From NCBI GenBank assembly GCA_016234485.1, contig JACRBL010000004.1, positions 1-64,000 of the forward strand: DNA of 64,000 bases, in the 5' to 3' direction. Below, piece by piece: positions 42,703 through 51,815 of this stretch. Both the position numbers and the translations under genes were made by a program. Source of the DNA: Chloroflexota bacterium (GTDB lineage: Bacteria > Chloroflexota > Anaerolineae > Anaerolineales > Villigracilaceae). The stretch's first letter is position 1. Each line of letters starts with the position of its first letter. The notes under the pieces were generated by a model, which saw only the letters and a program-made list of their open reading frames with translations, did not search any database and was not told the origin of the DNA.

Positions 42703-44409
42703 ATGAATGAGAAACCCTGGATCAAGAATTATGATAAGGGAGTGCCAGCCACAATTGAATACCCTGCGGGGCCTGTGTTCCAATTTTTGGATAACGCGGC
42801 CCAAAAGTATCCTGACCGCGCCTGCACGATCTTTAAGGGCGCGGCCATTTCGTACAAGGAGATGAACGAAATTTCGGATCGCGTCGCGGGCGCGCTGGTT
42901 GCGATGGGGGTGAAAAAGGGCGACCGCGTGGGCATCTTCATGCCGAACACGCCACAGTTCGTGATGGCCTATTTCGGAATTTTGAAAGCGGGCGGCGTGG
43001 TGGTGGCGACGAATCCGCTTTACACGCCTCCCGAAATCGAGCATCAAGCCAACGACTCGGGCATCGAAGTGATGTTCGTGATGACCAACTTCTACAAGAC
43101 GATCAAGGCTGCGCAACCCAAGACCAAGATCAAAAAGTTGATCGTGACCAATTTGAAAGAGACCCTGCCTCCGCTCCTGCGCTTCCTGTTTACACTGGCG
43201 AAGGAAAAGAAAGGCGGATTCCGCATCGAGGGCGGACTGGCGGATGGCGATATCTGGTTCCAGGATATGCTCGCCAAACACGCGAACACGCCTCGTCCCA
43301 AAGTGGACATCGGCTCGGACGACCTGGCGCTCTTCCAATATAGCGGCGGCACCACGGGCGTGGCAAAGGCCGCAATGGCAATGCACAAGAACATCGTGGC
43401 CGATACGCTCCAGATCAAAGCCTGGATGACGAATCTGAACGAAGGTAAAGAGGTGGTGCTGATGGCGATTCCGCTCTTCCATGTTTATGGCATGGTGGCG
43501 GGATTGCTGTTCGCGATGGCGGCTGGTTCCACGATGGTAATGGTTCCCAATCCACGCGACTTGAAGGATGTTTTGGATAACATCTCGAAATACAAAGCCA
43601 CCCTCTTCCCGGGCGTGCCAGCGCTTTACAACGGCATCAACAATCATCCCGACGTGAAGGCGGGCAAGTACGATCTGTCATCGGTCAAAGCCTGCATCTC
43701 TGGCTCGGCTCCGCTCCTGCGCGAAACAAAAGAGACCTTTGAAAAATTGAGCGGCGGAAAAGTGTTCGAGGGCTTTGGCCTTTCGGAAGCGCCGACCGCC
43801 ACGCATTGCAATCCGCTCAACGGCGTGAACAAGACTGGCTCGATCGGCATGCCGCTCCCCGACGTGGACTGTCAGATCATCAGCCTGGACGACGGCGAGA
43901 CCATTTTGCCGCAGGGCGAGATCGGCGAAATCATCATCAACGGCCCGCAGGTGATGAAGGGCTATCACAACATGCCCACCGAAACGGCCAACACCATCCG
44001 CACCATGAAGGATGGCAAAATCTGGTTGTTCACAGGCGACATTGGCCGCATGGATGAGGACGGCTATTTCTACATTGTGGATCGCAAGAAGGAACTCATC
44101 AAGCCGGGCGGATTCCAGGTTTGGCCGCGCGAGGTGGAGGAAGTCCTCATCACGCATCCCAAGGTGATGGACGTGGGCGTGGCTGGCATCCCCGATCCAT
44201 ATCGCGGCGAGACGGTGAAGGCCTGGATCGTGTTCAAACCAGGCGAAACCGCCACCGAGGAGGAACTGAAATCCTTCTGCAAAGAACGTCTGGCCGCCTA
44301 CAAAGTGCCCACCCACTTTGAGTTCCGCGCTGAATTGCCCAAGACCACGGTCGGAAAGATCCTCCGCCGCGAGTTGGTGAGACAGCATAAGGAAGCAAAT
44401 CCATCGTAG
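42703..44409 (+). CDS. Long-chain acyl-CoA ligase (AMP-binding)
   Basis: A 568-residue ANL-family enzyme that activates fatty acids to acyl-CoA via acyl-AMP. Motifs: YSGGTTGVAKAAMAMHKN (P-loop, A3), KVFEGFGLSEAPTATHCNP (A5), FTGDIGRMDEDGYFYIVDRK (A7/A8) and LPKTTVGKILRRELV with the catalytic Lys (A10). GAGGAGAGGCCGTA precedes the ATG, and a terminator at 44461 follows. A FadD-type role is probable; the chain length is not deducible. Confidence 0.92.
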   Translation: MNEKPWIKNYDKGVPATIEYPAGPVFQFLDNAAQKYPDRACTIFKGAAISYKEMNEISDRVAGALVAMGVKKGDRVGIFMPNTPQFVMAYFGILKAGGVVVATNPLYTPPEIEHQANDSGIEVMFVMTNFYKTIKAAQPKTKIKKLIVTNLKETLPPLLRFLFTLAKEKKGGFRIEGGLADGDIWFQDMLAKHANTPRPKVDIGSDDLALFQYSGGTTGVAKAAMAMHKNIVADTLQIKAWMTNLNEGKEVVLMAIPLFHVYGMVAGLLFAMAAGSTMVMVPNPRDLKDVLDNISKYKATLFPGVPALYNGINNHPDVKAGKYDLSSVKACISGSAPLLRETKETFEKLSGGKVFEGFGLSEAPTATHCNPLNGVNKTGSIGMPLPDVDCQIISLDDGETILPQGEIGEIIINGPQVMKGYHNMPTETANTIRTMKDGKIWLFTGDIGRMDEDGYFYIVDRKKELIKPGGFQVWPREVEEVLITHPKVMDVGVAGIPDPYRGETVKAWIVFKPGETATEEELKSFCKERLAAYKVPTHFEFRAELPKTTVGKILRRELVRQHKEANPS

Positions 44410-44460
44410 TCGGCGGGTTGGTTAGTTTATTGGTCGCGTGGTTCCTGCGAAGTTAAAGAA

Positions 44461-44490
44461 TAAAGCCTCCTGATGTTTCAGGAGGCTTTA
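44461..44490 (+). terminator. Terminator of the acyl-CoA ligase gene
   Basis: TAAAGCCTCCTGA / TCAGGAGGCTTTA with TGTT loop then TTTTC; works in both directions, also serving ftsH on the opposite strand. Confidence 0.85.
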
Positions 44491-44541
44491 TTTTCAATTT
44501 ATTCCAAACCTGCGTGGCTAACCGACCAGCAGGCCAGGAGA

Positions 44542-46428
44542 CTAACCAGCAACTTGCGGCGTGCCGCTCTTCTTTCCAAACGGCGGCGGGAAGATGGATT
44601 CAAACTCTTCGCGGGTGATCGTTTCCACTTCGAGCAGTTTCTTGGCAACGGCATCTAACTCGGCGCGATACTTTTTGAGCGTGACTTTCGACTGCTTGTA
44701 GGCCTCGTCCACGATCCTGCGGACTTCGCGGTCAATTTGTTCGGCGATGGATTCGGAGTAATCGCGCTGTTCCGAAATCTCGCGGCCGAGGAAGATCAAC
44801 TCTTCCTTTTGGCCGTACACCATCGGGCCAAGTTCGTTGGACATGCCGAGGCGGGTGACCATGGCGCGGGCCATGCGCGTCACCTGCTCGATGTCGTTGG
44901 ACGCGCCCGAGGTGATGTCGTCAAATACCAATTCCTCGGCGGCGCGTCCGCCCAGGGCGTAGGCCAGCGTGGCGACCATCTTCTTGCGCGAGGCCAGGAT
45001 GCGATCCTCTTCGGGGCGGAACCACGTCACGCCACCGGCCTGTCCACGACCGACGATGGTCACTTTCTGGACAGGGTCCGCTTCGGGAATGGCATTCGCT
45101 ACCACCGCGTGACCCGCCTCGTGGTAGGCGATGATGCGCTTCTCTTCGTCCGAGATGAGGCGCGACTTGCGTTCCGGTCCCATCACCACGCGCTCGATGG
45201 CTTCTTCCAAATCGGGCTGGGTGATGGATTTTTTGTTGCGGCGGGCGGCGAGAATGGCGCCCTCATTGACGAGGTTTTCCAAATCCGCGCCCACGAAACC
45301 AGGCGTGCCGCGCGCCAGCGTGCCAAGATCCACAGACGGATCGAGCGGCTTGCCTTTGACGTGAACTTTCAGGATGGCCTCGCGTCCCTTCACATCCGGA
45401 CGGTCGAGCGTGACGCGGCGGTCGAAGCGGCCCGGGCGCAGAAGCGCGGGGTCCAGCACATCGGGACGGTTGGTGGCCGCCATGATGATGATGTTGGTGT
45501 CGGTGTCGAAACCGTCCATCTCCACGAGCATCTGATTCAACGTCTGCTCGCGCTCATCGTGCGAACCGCCGAGGCCCGCCCCGCGTTGACGTCCGACCGC
45601 GTCGATCTCATCCACGAAGATGATGCAGGGCGAGTGGCGCTTGGCCTGATCGAACAGGTCGCGCACGCGGCTCGCGCCGACACCCACGAACATTTCCACA
45701 AATTCCGAGCCAGAGATGGAGAAGAACGGCACGCCCGCCTCGCCCGAAACGGCCTTGGCGAGAAGCGTCTTACCTGTTCCAGGAGGGCCGACCAGCAAAA
45801 CGCCCTTCGGGATGCGCGCGCCCAACTGGATGAACTTCTGCGGCTCTTTCAGGAACTCGACCACTTCCTTCAGCTCGTCTTTCGACTCTTCCACACCCGC
45901 CACGTCATTGAATGTGACAGTTGGATGATCGCCGCTGAACATGCGGGCGCGGCTCTTGCCAAACGACATGGCCGCGTTGTTCGATCCCTGCGCCTGACGG
46001 AAGATGAACCACAAGACGCCGCCCATCAGCAACACCGGCAGGACAAAGGCCAGCGAACCTAAAAAGCCCGTCCACGCGGAGGGCGGCTTCTGCTCGATCT
46101 TCACATTTTCAGGGGAAAGTTTTTCGGGAGAAACGCCCAACTTAAGGAGTTGATCCACAAGCGTGGCGTCCGGCTCTTTGTGGGAAGGTTGTTCCAAAGC
46201 CTCGGCAGAAAACTCGCCGCCTTCCTTATAGACCACGATGAGGCGATTGTCGCTTTCAATGGAGATACGCTCCACTTCGCCGTTCTGAACGGCTTGCGCC
46301 ACTTCATTAATTGTCTTTGGCGTGCTGGCAGCGCTCGCTTCGTTTTGAAAGGCCATGTAGATCATAGCTGCAATTGCCACGACAAGAATAAATGTGACTA
46401 AAAATGATTGACCGCGTTGTTGATTCAA
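44542..46428 (-). CDS. ftsH: ATP-dependent zinc metalloprotease FtsH
   Basis: A 628-residue membrane AAA+ protease. N-terminal helix ([20 protein letters not shown]), a periplasmic domain, second helix ([20 protein letters not shown]), AAA module with [14 protein letters not shown] (Walker A), [16 protein letters not shown] (Walker B) and [20 protein letters not shown] (SRH), then the protease domain with HEAGH zinc site and a distal Asp-containing region. It degrades misfolded membrane and some cytosolic proteins. CAGGAGG-like CTGGAGGTTCC precedes the start. It is a housekeeping gene in its own transcript. Confidence 0.97.
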   Translation of the reverse strand: MNQQRGQSFLVTFILVVAIAAMIYMAFQNEASAASTPKTINEVAQAVQNGEVERISIESDNRLIVVYKEGGEFSAEALEQPSHKEPDATLVDQLLKLGVSPEKLSPENVKIEQKPPSAWTGFLGSLAFVLPVLLMGGVLWFIFRQAQGSNNAAMSFGKSRARMFSGDHPTVTFNDVAGVEESKDELKEVVEFLKEPQKFIQLGARIPKGVLLVGPPGTGKTLLAKAVSGEAGVPFFSISGSEFVEMFVGVGASRVRDLFDQAKRHSPCIIFVDEIDAVGRQRGAGLGGSHDEREQTLNQMLVEMDGFDTDTNIIIMAATNRPDVLDPALLRPGRFDRRVTLDRPDVKGREAILKVHVKGKPLDPSVDLGTLARGTPGFVGADLENLVNEGAILAARRNKKSITQPDLEEAIERVVMGPERKSRLISDEEKRIIAYHEAGHAVVANAIPEADPVQKVTIVGRGQAGGVTWFRPEEDRILASRKKMVATLAYALGGRAAEELVFDDITSGASNDIEQVTRMARAMVTRLGMSNELGPMVYGQKEELIFLGREISEQRDYSESIAEQIDREVRRIVDEAYKQSKVTLKKYRAELDAVAKKLLEVETITREEFESIFPPPFGKKSGTPQVAG

Positions 46429-46535
46429 AGGAACCTCCAGGTAACGTCGCCATTATACAACCGCGGATGGTTTAATGACGGCGATTCGTAAATTCTTATA
46501 TGATTCTCTAACGAAATGCACATATGAATGTTCCG

Positions 46536-46556
46536 TCGGCAGTACAACTGCTGGGG
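46536..46556 (+). repeat. REP-like repeat, copy 3 (partial)
   Basis: CGGCAGTACAACTGCTGGGG: the left end of the full unit at 34303 joined to its second hairpin, i.e. a deletion derivative, between ftsH and xth. Confidence 0.65.
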
Positions 46557-46569
46557 AACGCCAAAACTT

Positions 46570-47331
46570 TTACTCGATCACCAATTCCACAGGGCAGTGA
46601 TCCGAACCCATCACTTCGTCATAAACCACAACATCCTTCACGCGCGGGAACAGCGCCTCGCTGACGAGGAAATAGTCCAACCGCCAGCCAATGCCGCGCT
46701 CGCGGGCCGAGAAGCGATACGTCCACCAGGTATATTGTTCCTTTTCGGGGTAAAGCCTGCGATACGCATCCACGAATCCATGATCGAGAAATTTCTGCAC
46801 CCACTCGCGCTCCTCGGGCAAAAATCCCGAAGTCTTTTCATTCTCTTTGGGATTCCTCAAATCAATGGGCATGTGCGAAGTGTTAAAATCGCCCGTGATG
46901 ATGATATTCTCGCCTTTGGCATGGAGTTCATCGCAAATCTCCAAAAGGCGCGCGTAGAATTCGAGTTTGTAATCCACGCGATCCTGTCCACGCTGACCGT
47001 TGGGGAAATAGATGTTAAACAGCAGGAAGTCGGGATGGCGGGTTCGAAGAACGCGGCCCTCGATGTCGAAGCGCTCCACGGACAGACCCGGCTGAACGTC
47101 GAGGGGCGAAGCGGAATAATAGGAAGCAACGCCGCTATACCCTGGACGTTGGGCGGGATTCCACGTCACATCGTAGCCCGCGCGCGTCCGCTGGGCTTCG
47201 GTCAACTGCTCGGGACGCGCTTTGATCTCTTGCAGGCACAACACGTCGGGGTGGCGGTCAAAAGCCCAATCCAGCGCGCCTTTGCCGAGCGCGGCGCGAA
47301 TGCCATTTACGTTCCAGGTGATGATTTTCAT
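46570..47331 (-). CDS. xth: Exodeoxyribonuclease III
   Basis: A 253-residue AP endonuclease/3'-5' exonuclease of base-excision repair. Motifs: TWNVNGIRAALGKGALDW, VLCLQEIKARPEQL (metal Glu), GYSGVASYYS, IITGDFNTSHMPIDLRNP (Asp-x-Asn), GWRLDYFLVSEALFPRV and GSDHCPVELVIE (catalytic Asp-His). Start 47331 gives MKIITWNVNG. Divergent from the response regulator gene by about 40 bases. Confidence 0.95.
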   Translation of the reverse strand: MKIITWNVNGIRAALGKGALDWAFDRHPDVLCLQEIKARPEQLTEAQRTRAGYDVTWNPAQRPGYSGVASYYSASPLDVQPGLSVERFDIEGRVLRTRHPDFLLFNIYFPNGQRGQDRVDYKLEFYARLLEICDELHAKGENIIITGDFNTSHMPIDLRNPKENEKTSGFLPEEREWVQKFLDHGFVDAYRRLYPEKEQYTWWTYRFSARERGIGWRLDYFLVSEALFPRVKDVVVYDEVMGSDHCPVELVIE

Positions 47332-47374
47332 TGTTAAATCGCTTTATATGGTAAACTTAATTTGGCAGGTATCT

Positions 47375-47761
47375 ATGACTGAAAAGAATAAATTCATTTT
47401 ATGTATCGAAGATGAACCAGAGATGATTGACTTGATCCGTCTCATCCTGGAGCGACGCGGATTCAACGTGTTGGGCGCGGCAGGCGGCACAGAAGGGATC
47501 AAGAAAGTTCGCGAACTTCATCCCGACCTGGTATTGCTCGACCTGATGATGCCCGACTTGGACGGCTGGGAAGTATACCAGCAAATGAAAGCCGATGAAG
47601 GCACACGCAACATTCCCGTCATCGTGGTCACGGCCAAGGCGCAAAGCATTGACAAAGTGCTGGGCCTGCACATCGCCAAGGTGGACGATTACATCGCCAA
47701 ACCGTTCAGCCCGCAAGACCTGCTCGCCTCCGTGGAAAAAGTTCTCGGCAAACACTCCTAA
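47375..47761 (+). CDS. Single-domain response regulator (CheY-like receiver)
   Basis: A 128-residue receiver with no output domain. FILCIEDEPEMIDLIRLIL supplies the acidic pocket, LVLLDLMMPDLDGWEVYQQM the phospho-acceptor Asp, VVTAKAQ the Thr, and DDYIAKPFSPQDLL the Lys. It would act through protein contacts or as a phosphate relay. No histidine kinase is next to it. ATG 47375 follows CAGGTATCT; an ATG at 47348 is also in frame but gives an unusual extension. Confidence 0.9.
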   Translation: MTEKNKFILCIEDEPEMIDLIRLILERRGFNVLGAAGGTEGIKKVRELHPDLVLLDLMMPDLDGWEVYQQMKADEGTRNIPVIVVTAKAQSIDKVLGLHIAKVDDYIAKPFSPQDLLASVEKVLGKHS

Positions 47762-47780
47762 ACACGGCCAACCAAGTTTG

Positions 47781-47816
47781 GGGCGTCCCTTTCACCAAGC
47801 AGGGCCGCCCTTTTTT
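47781..47816 (+). terminator. Terminator of the response regulator gene
   Basis: GGGCGTCCCT / AGGGCCGCCC (one mismatch), 10-nt loop, TTTTTT. Confidence 0.85.
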
Positions 47817-47824
47817 CATACCTT

Positions 47825-48199
47825 ATGACGACCCATCGAATCATTTTCATACAACCTCAAAACGGGATGACCGACCCGCCGCGCGCCAAATGGTGTGAAT
47901 CGTTCCTCTGCCGCCTGCGCGGCCTCACCTTCCGCCCTGCGCTCACGCGTGACGAGGGCTTGCTTCTGGCATTCGGACGCGATAGCCGCGTCGATTCGTC
48001 CATTCACATGCTGGGCGTCAAATTCGACCTGGCGGTTTTTTGGATCAACGAAAAAATGCAAGTGGTGGATAAAGTTGTGGCGCGCGCTGGCAAGCCTGCC
48101 TACATTTCAAAAGAACCTGCCCGTTATGTGTTGGAAGTCCATGCCAGCCGCATTGACGATCTCGCGCTCGGCCAAACCGTTCAATTCCAAAATGCGTAA
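47825..48199 (+). CDS. DUF192-family protein
   Basis: A 124-residue protein; LCRLRGLTFRPALTRDEGLL, SSIHMLGVKFDLAVFWINEK and YVLEVHASRIDDLALGQTVQ match the DUF192 core (CxxxxRGLM...IHMxFxxxPxDVxFLD), here without an export signal. Function unknown. No clear ribosome site; it starts nine bases after the regulator terminator. It overlaps the LysM-M23 gene by eight bases and so is coupled to it, suggesting an envelope role. Confidence 0.82.
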   Translation: MTTHRIIFIQPQNGMTDPPRAKWCESFLCRLRGLTFRPALTRDEGLLLAFGRDSRVDSSIHMLGVKFDLAVFWINEKMQVVDKVVARAGKPAYISKEPARYVLEVHASRIDDLALGQTVQFQNA

Positions 48200-49580
48200 A
48201 ACCATCATCATCACGCTCATCATCCTTGCCCTGCTCACGCCGCGTGTCGTCGCCGCGCAGGCTGGCGGGCCAGTGTACATCGTTCAAGAGGGCGATACGC
48301 TCTGGTCCATCGCGTCCCGCTTCAACGTCAGTCTGGATGCGTTAATGGCGGCCAATGGTCTCACCAACGGGAATTTACAGGTCGGCCAACAACTCGTCAT
48401 CCCAGGTCTCGAAGGCTTGACGGGCATCCTCGACACCGAGGTCGTCGGCTTCGGCGATTCACTGCGCGGGCTGGCGCGTCGCAGTCAGGTGGATATTGCC
48501 CTTCTGCAAAGGCTCAACCACATCATCAGCCCATCCGAATTATATGTAGGCGTCTCTCTAATCGTGCCGCAACAAAACGGAACCGCCTCGTTGCCCGCCT
48601 CAACCACCGCCGCCAAAGGCGAGACGTTGCTCGAGCTGGCCGTCAAACAGGATTCGGATGCGTGGACGCTTTCGGCCCTCAACGGTCTCGCGGGGACCTG
48701 GTCCGCTCTGCCCGGCGACACGCTCTACTCGCCGACAGGTTCCGCGGCCGCGTTTGCGAGCGGACTCCCATCTGCCTTCCAAAGCGCGTCGGTCAAAGCG
48801 CTTCCGCTCAAACAGGGCGGCACCGCCGAAATCATCGTTAAACCCGCGAATGGCGCGATAATTAGCGGGTTTCTCGCGGATCGCTCCTTGCACTTTTTCG
48901 ACATGGGCGACGGCAATCAGGCCGCCTTGCAGGGAGTCCACGCCATGCTGGAGCCGGGCGTCTATCCCCTGCATTTGGACGCGACACTCCTCGACGGAAG
49001 CATCCAATCGTACGAACAAATGGTTTTAGTAGCATCAGGAAATTATCCACTCTATTCTATTACTGTGAACGATGTCACCACGCTCGACCCGGCTGTCATT
49101 GAACCGGAATATCAACAGATTCTCAATGTGGTCACGCCAGTCAACCCGCAGAGATATTGGCAGGAGCCCTTCCGCTCCCCTGTGGACGATGTTCCGAACA
49201 ACATTACTGCGTGGTTTGGAGACCGGCGTTCTTATAATAATGGAGTGTACAGCAATTTCCATTCCGGCGTTGATTATTGCGTCTGCTCGGAGGCCAAGCC
49301 CTACGACATCTATGCGCCCGCGCCGGGGATGGTTGTCCTTAGCGAGAAACTATTCGTGCGCGGCAACGCGACCCTCATTGACCATGGTCACGGTATTTAC
49401 AGCGGCTTTTGGCACCAGGAGGAGACCTACGTCACAGTTGGGCAAATGGTGGCGGCAGGCCAGTTGATCGGCAAAATTGGCGGGACAGGACGCGTGACAG
49501 GCCCGCACCTCCATTGGGAGATCTGGGTCAACGGCGTGCAGGTGGATCCGCTCGATTGGCTGGATGTTCTCATTCCCTAA
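48192..49580 (+). CDS. Secreted LysM - M23 peptidase
   Basis: A 462-residue exported protein. Signal peptide (about 1-22, ending VVAAQA), LysM domain (IVQEGDTLWSIASRFNVSLD), a second LysM-like repeat (about 80-125), a third diverged unit (GETLLELAVKQDSDAW), a beta-rich middle, and a C-terminal M23/lysostaphin-like domain with NFHSGVDYCV (first His-x3-Asp) and GPHLHWEIWVNG (HxH). It would bind and trim peptidoglycan. ATG 48192 overlaps the DUF192 gene. Zinc ligands are complete, so it is probably active. Confidence 0.9.
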   Translation: MRKTIIITLIILALLTPRVVAAQAGGPVYIVQEGDTLWSIASRFNVSLDALMAANGLTNGNLQVGQQLVIPGLEGLTGILDTEVVGFGDSLRGLARRSQVDIALLQRLNHIISPSELYVGVSLIVPQQNGTASLPASTTAAKGETLLELAVKQDSDAWTLSALNGLAGTWSALPGDTLYSPTGSAAAFASGLPSAFQSASVKALPLKQGGTAEIIVKPANGAIISGFLADRSLHFFDMGDGNQAALQGVHAMLEPGVYPLHLDATLLDGSIQSYEQMVLVASGNYPLYSITVNDVTTLDPAVIEPEYQQILNVVTPVNPQRYWQEPFRSPVDDVPNNITAWFGDRRSYNNGVYSNFHSGVDYCVCSEAKPYDIYAPAPGMVVLSEKLFVRGNATLIDHGHGIYSGFWHQEETYVTVGQMVAAGQLIGKIGGTGRVTGPHLHWEIWVNGVQVDPLDWLDVLIP

Positions 49581-49665
49581 CTTGGACGACGACTAACCCA
49601 CAGGGCGCTACGCGGAGTCGTCACTACATGGACAGAGCGAACGAAAAAGATTCGACGAGGCAAAA

Positions 49666-50169
49666 ATGGCTCCAACCACGATCATCAATTTTCTGAAACA
49701 AAGCGACATCTTCTACATGTTCACGTCCACGCAATTGGAATTAATGGCCAATTTGTGTCAGGAGGTTGTTTACCAGGAGGGCGAGACGATCTTTCGCGAA
49801 AACAGTGAAGGCAAGGAACTTTACGTGATCGCACAGGGCGAGGTGGATATTCTGATCAACCCCGCGCTGGTCGGAGGTCCCTCGAACGGTGAGCAAAAAG
49901 AGACACGCATCGCCACGCTCCGCCGCGGACAATCATTCGGCGAGGTCGCGCTCGTGGACGAGGGCTTGCGCTCCGCCACCGCGCGCGCCTTGCAAAAGGA
50001 TACGCGCTTACTTGTCATTCCGCGAGACAAGATCATCATGTTATGCGAGACTTATCCACAGCTCGGCTATCGCCTCATGTACAATCTGGCGGCGGACCTG
50101 GCAATGAAGATCCGTAACACAGATTTACGCATCCGCGAACAATTGCTATACAAGCCCGCCTCAAAGTAA
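49666..50169 (+). CDS. Stand-alone cyclic nucleotide-binding-domain protein
   Basis: A 167-residue protein with one CRP-like effector domain (FLKQSDIFYMFTSTQLELMA, VVYQEGETIFRENSEGKELY, then RRGQSFGEVALVDEGLRSAT in place of the phosphate-binding cassette; the usual RS-A signature is RSATARA). The HTH domain of true CRP proteins is missing; only a short amphipathic helix follows. It is probably a sensor or regulatory subunit for another protein. Immediately upstream of the liv promoter; same direction. Confidence 0.87.
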   Translation: MAPTTIINFLKQSDIFYMFTSTQLELMANLCQEVVYQEGETIFRENSEGKELYVIAQGEVDILINPALVGGPSNGEQKETRIATLRRGQSFGEVALVDEGLRSATARALQKDTRLLVIPRDKIIMLCETYPQLGYRLMYNLAADLAMKIRNTDLRIREQLLYKPASK

Positions 50170-50190
50170 AAATTTAAGGGAATCCTCCTC

Positions 50191-50219
50191 TTGACCTGAA
50201 AGGCGATTTCCCGTAATAT
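50191..50219 (+). promoter_or_regulatory. Promoter of the liv operon
   Basis: TTGACC at 50191-50196, 17-bp spacer, TAATAT at 50214-50219, followed by a leader of about 190 bases. Confidence 0.7.
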
Positions 50220-50317
50220 TGCGAGAAACTTGTCAGACATTCCCGCATGAAGGGTATTAACGGCCGTGAGAACTTGCTTTTCGCATTTTTCTCCGGCTTT
50301 CTTTAAAACCCTTCCCA

Positions 50318-50387
50318 TAAGGAGGTGATGCCGACACCAATCCGCTTTGTCAGCCGCTTCGTCAGACCCGCGATCGGGTCATTTTGA
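50318..50387 (+). promoter_or_regulatory. Leader with perfect anti-SD match and possible 19-codon leader peptide
   Basis: TAAGGAGGTGAT (50318-50329) is complementary to the conserved 3' tail of 16S rRNA. ATG 50328 opens a short frame ending TGA 50387 (MPTPIRFVSRFVRPAIGSF). GACCCG-CGAT-CGGGTC at 50365-50380 is a hairpin within it. The spacing of SD to ATG is too short for efficient initiation, so a ribosome-docking or attenuation role is equally possible. Confidence 0.4.
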
Positions 50388-50414
50388 ACCACCTACCAAT
50401 TCGGAGGAGAAAGA

Positions 50415-51731
50415 ATGTCTAAACGTCTGTTCGCTGTACTATCCCTGCTGGTTATCGCCAGCGTCCTCGCCGCCTGCGGTGGCGGAGGCGCCACTGAGGC
50501 CCCCGCGACCGAAGCTCCCGCGACCGAAGCTCCGATGACCGAAGCCCCCGCGACTGAAGCGGGTCCCGTGGGCACCCTCAAGATCGTCTCCAGCCTGCCC
50601 ATGACCGGTTCGTCCCTGACCCAGACCCAGACCATCGTCAACGCCATGCAGTTGCGCCTCGAACAGGCCAACTACAGCGCCTGCGGTGGCAAGTACACCC
50701 TCGAATACGAAGCCTGGGACGATGCCTCTGCCGCTCTCGGCAAGTGGGATCCCGCTGTTGAAACCGAAAACGCCAACAAGGCCGCCGCCGATCCCGCGAT
50801 CGTTGCCTACCTCGGCACGTTCAACTCCGGCGCCGCCAAGCTTTCGATCCCGATCCTCAACGCCGCTGGCCCGCTGGTCATGATCTCCCCGGCCAACACC
50901 AACCCTGGTTTGACCAAGGCTGACAAAGACCTGCCCGGCGTGACCGATTCCTACTACCCGACCGGCACCCGCTCCTATGCTCGCGTCGTCGCCGCTGACG
51001 ACATCCAGGGCAAGGTTGCGGCCAACTTCGTGAAATCCCTCGGCGCCACCACCGTCTACATCCTGGATGATCAGGAACTCTACGGTAAGGGCGTTGCCGA
51101 TGTGTTCGAAGCCACCGCCAAAGAAATCGGCCTGACCGTTGTCGGTCACGAAGGCATTGACCCGAAGGCCGCCGACTACAAAGCCCTCATGACCAAGATC
51201 TCCACCAGCAACGCTGGCGGCCCGCCCGATGCCATCTACGTTGGCATGGTGGTGGACAACAACGCCTCCCAGCTGTTGAAGGACAAGGTCGCGATCATGG
51301 GCGACAACGAGACCGTTAAGTTCGTCGGTCCCGATGGCATCCAGACCCAGGCCTTCATTGACGGCGCTGGCGCGGATGTGGCCGAAGGCGTGTATGCGTC
51401 CGTCGCTGGCGTCCCGCTCTCCGAGCTTCCCGATTCTGGCAAGCAGTTCGTCAAGGACTACGAAGCCAAGTTCGGCCCGCTCACCGAGCCCTACGCTGTG
51501 TACGGTTACGAGGCCATGAACGTGGCCTTGCGCGCGATTGAAGACGTGTGCGCCGCTGGTGGCGATCCCACCGACCGCGCCGCCATCAACGCCGCCGTGT
51601 TCGCGATCAAGGACTTCGCTGGCGCTCTCGGCACCTGGTCGTTCGATGCCAATGGCGACACCAGCTTGACCGACATGACCTTCTACCAGGTCAAGGGCGG
51701 CAAGTACGAGTCTGTTGGTACCTTCAAGTAA
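50415..51731 (+). CDS. livK: Branched-chain amino acid-type ABC transporter substrate-binding lipoprotein
   Basis: A 438-residue protein: signal ending VLAACGG (Cys about 17), a flexible linker of ATEAP repeats, then a type I periplasmic-binding fold (LKIVSSLPMTGSSLTQTQTI, VAYLGTFNSGAAKLSIPILN, TTVYILDDQELYGKGVADVF). It binds an amino acid or similar small polar ligand for the LivHMGF importer downstream. A GGAGGAGAAAGA site precedes the start, and G/C-ending codons predominate, consistent with high expression. Ligand identity is not decided by sequence. Confidence 0.9.
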   Translation: MSKRLFAVLSLLVIASVLAACGGGGATEAPATEAPATEAPMTEAPATEAGPVGTLKIVSSLPMTGSSLTQTQTIVNAMQLRLEQANYSACGGKYTLEYEAWDDASAALGKWDPAVETENANKAAADPAIVAYLGTFNSGAAKLSIPILNAAGPLVMISPANTNPGLTKADKDLPGVTDSYYPTGTRSYARVVAADDIQGKVAANFVKSLGATTVYILDDQELYGKGVADVFEATAKEIGLTVVGHEGIDPKAADYKALMTKISTSNAGGPPDAIYVGMVVDNNASQLLKDKVAIMGDNETVKFVGPDGIQTQAFIDGAGADVAEGVYASVAGVPLSELPDSGKQFVKDYEAKFGPLTEPYAVYGYEAMNVALRAIEDVCAAGGDPTDRAAINAAVFAIKDFAGALGTWSFDANGDTSLTDMTFYQVKGGKYESVGTFK

Positions 51732-51750
51732 GTCGCGCGTTGCGCGAATG

Positions 51751-51776
51751 GGGGCGGCATCTTCGGATGCCGCCCC
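51751..51776 (+). terminator. UUCG hairpin between binding protein and permease genes
   Basis: GGGGCGGCATC / GATGCCGCCCC with a TTCG tetraloop and TTCATTTCTT. It is very stable and would end most transcripts after livK, giving an excess of binding protein. Confidence 0.85.
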
Positions 51777-51815
51777 TTCATTTCTTCCAAGCAACTGGAT
51801 GGTAATGAGGAATTC

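Noticed and set aside
44737-46062. 441-codon open frame on the plus strand over ftsH
   Set aside because: Antisense to ftsH, whose motifs are complete; the product is Arg/His/Ala-rich and without domains.
46528-47337. 269-codon plus-strand open frame over exonuclease III
   Set aside because: Antisense to xth with every catalytic motif; it starts inside a REP-like repeat.
50310-50335. AAGGAGGTGAT as the end of a 16S rRNA gene on the minus strand
   Set aside because: Bases beyond the 12-mer do not match the conserved helix 45 region of 16S rRNA, and no rRNA sequence follows.
50439-51794. 451-codon open frame on the minus strand over livK
   Set aside because: Antisense shadow of a clear binding-protein gene with strong codon bias; no domain.
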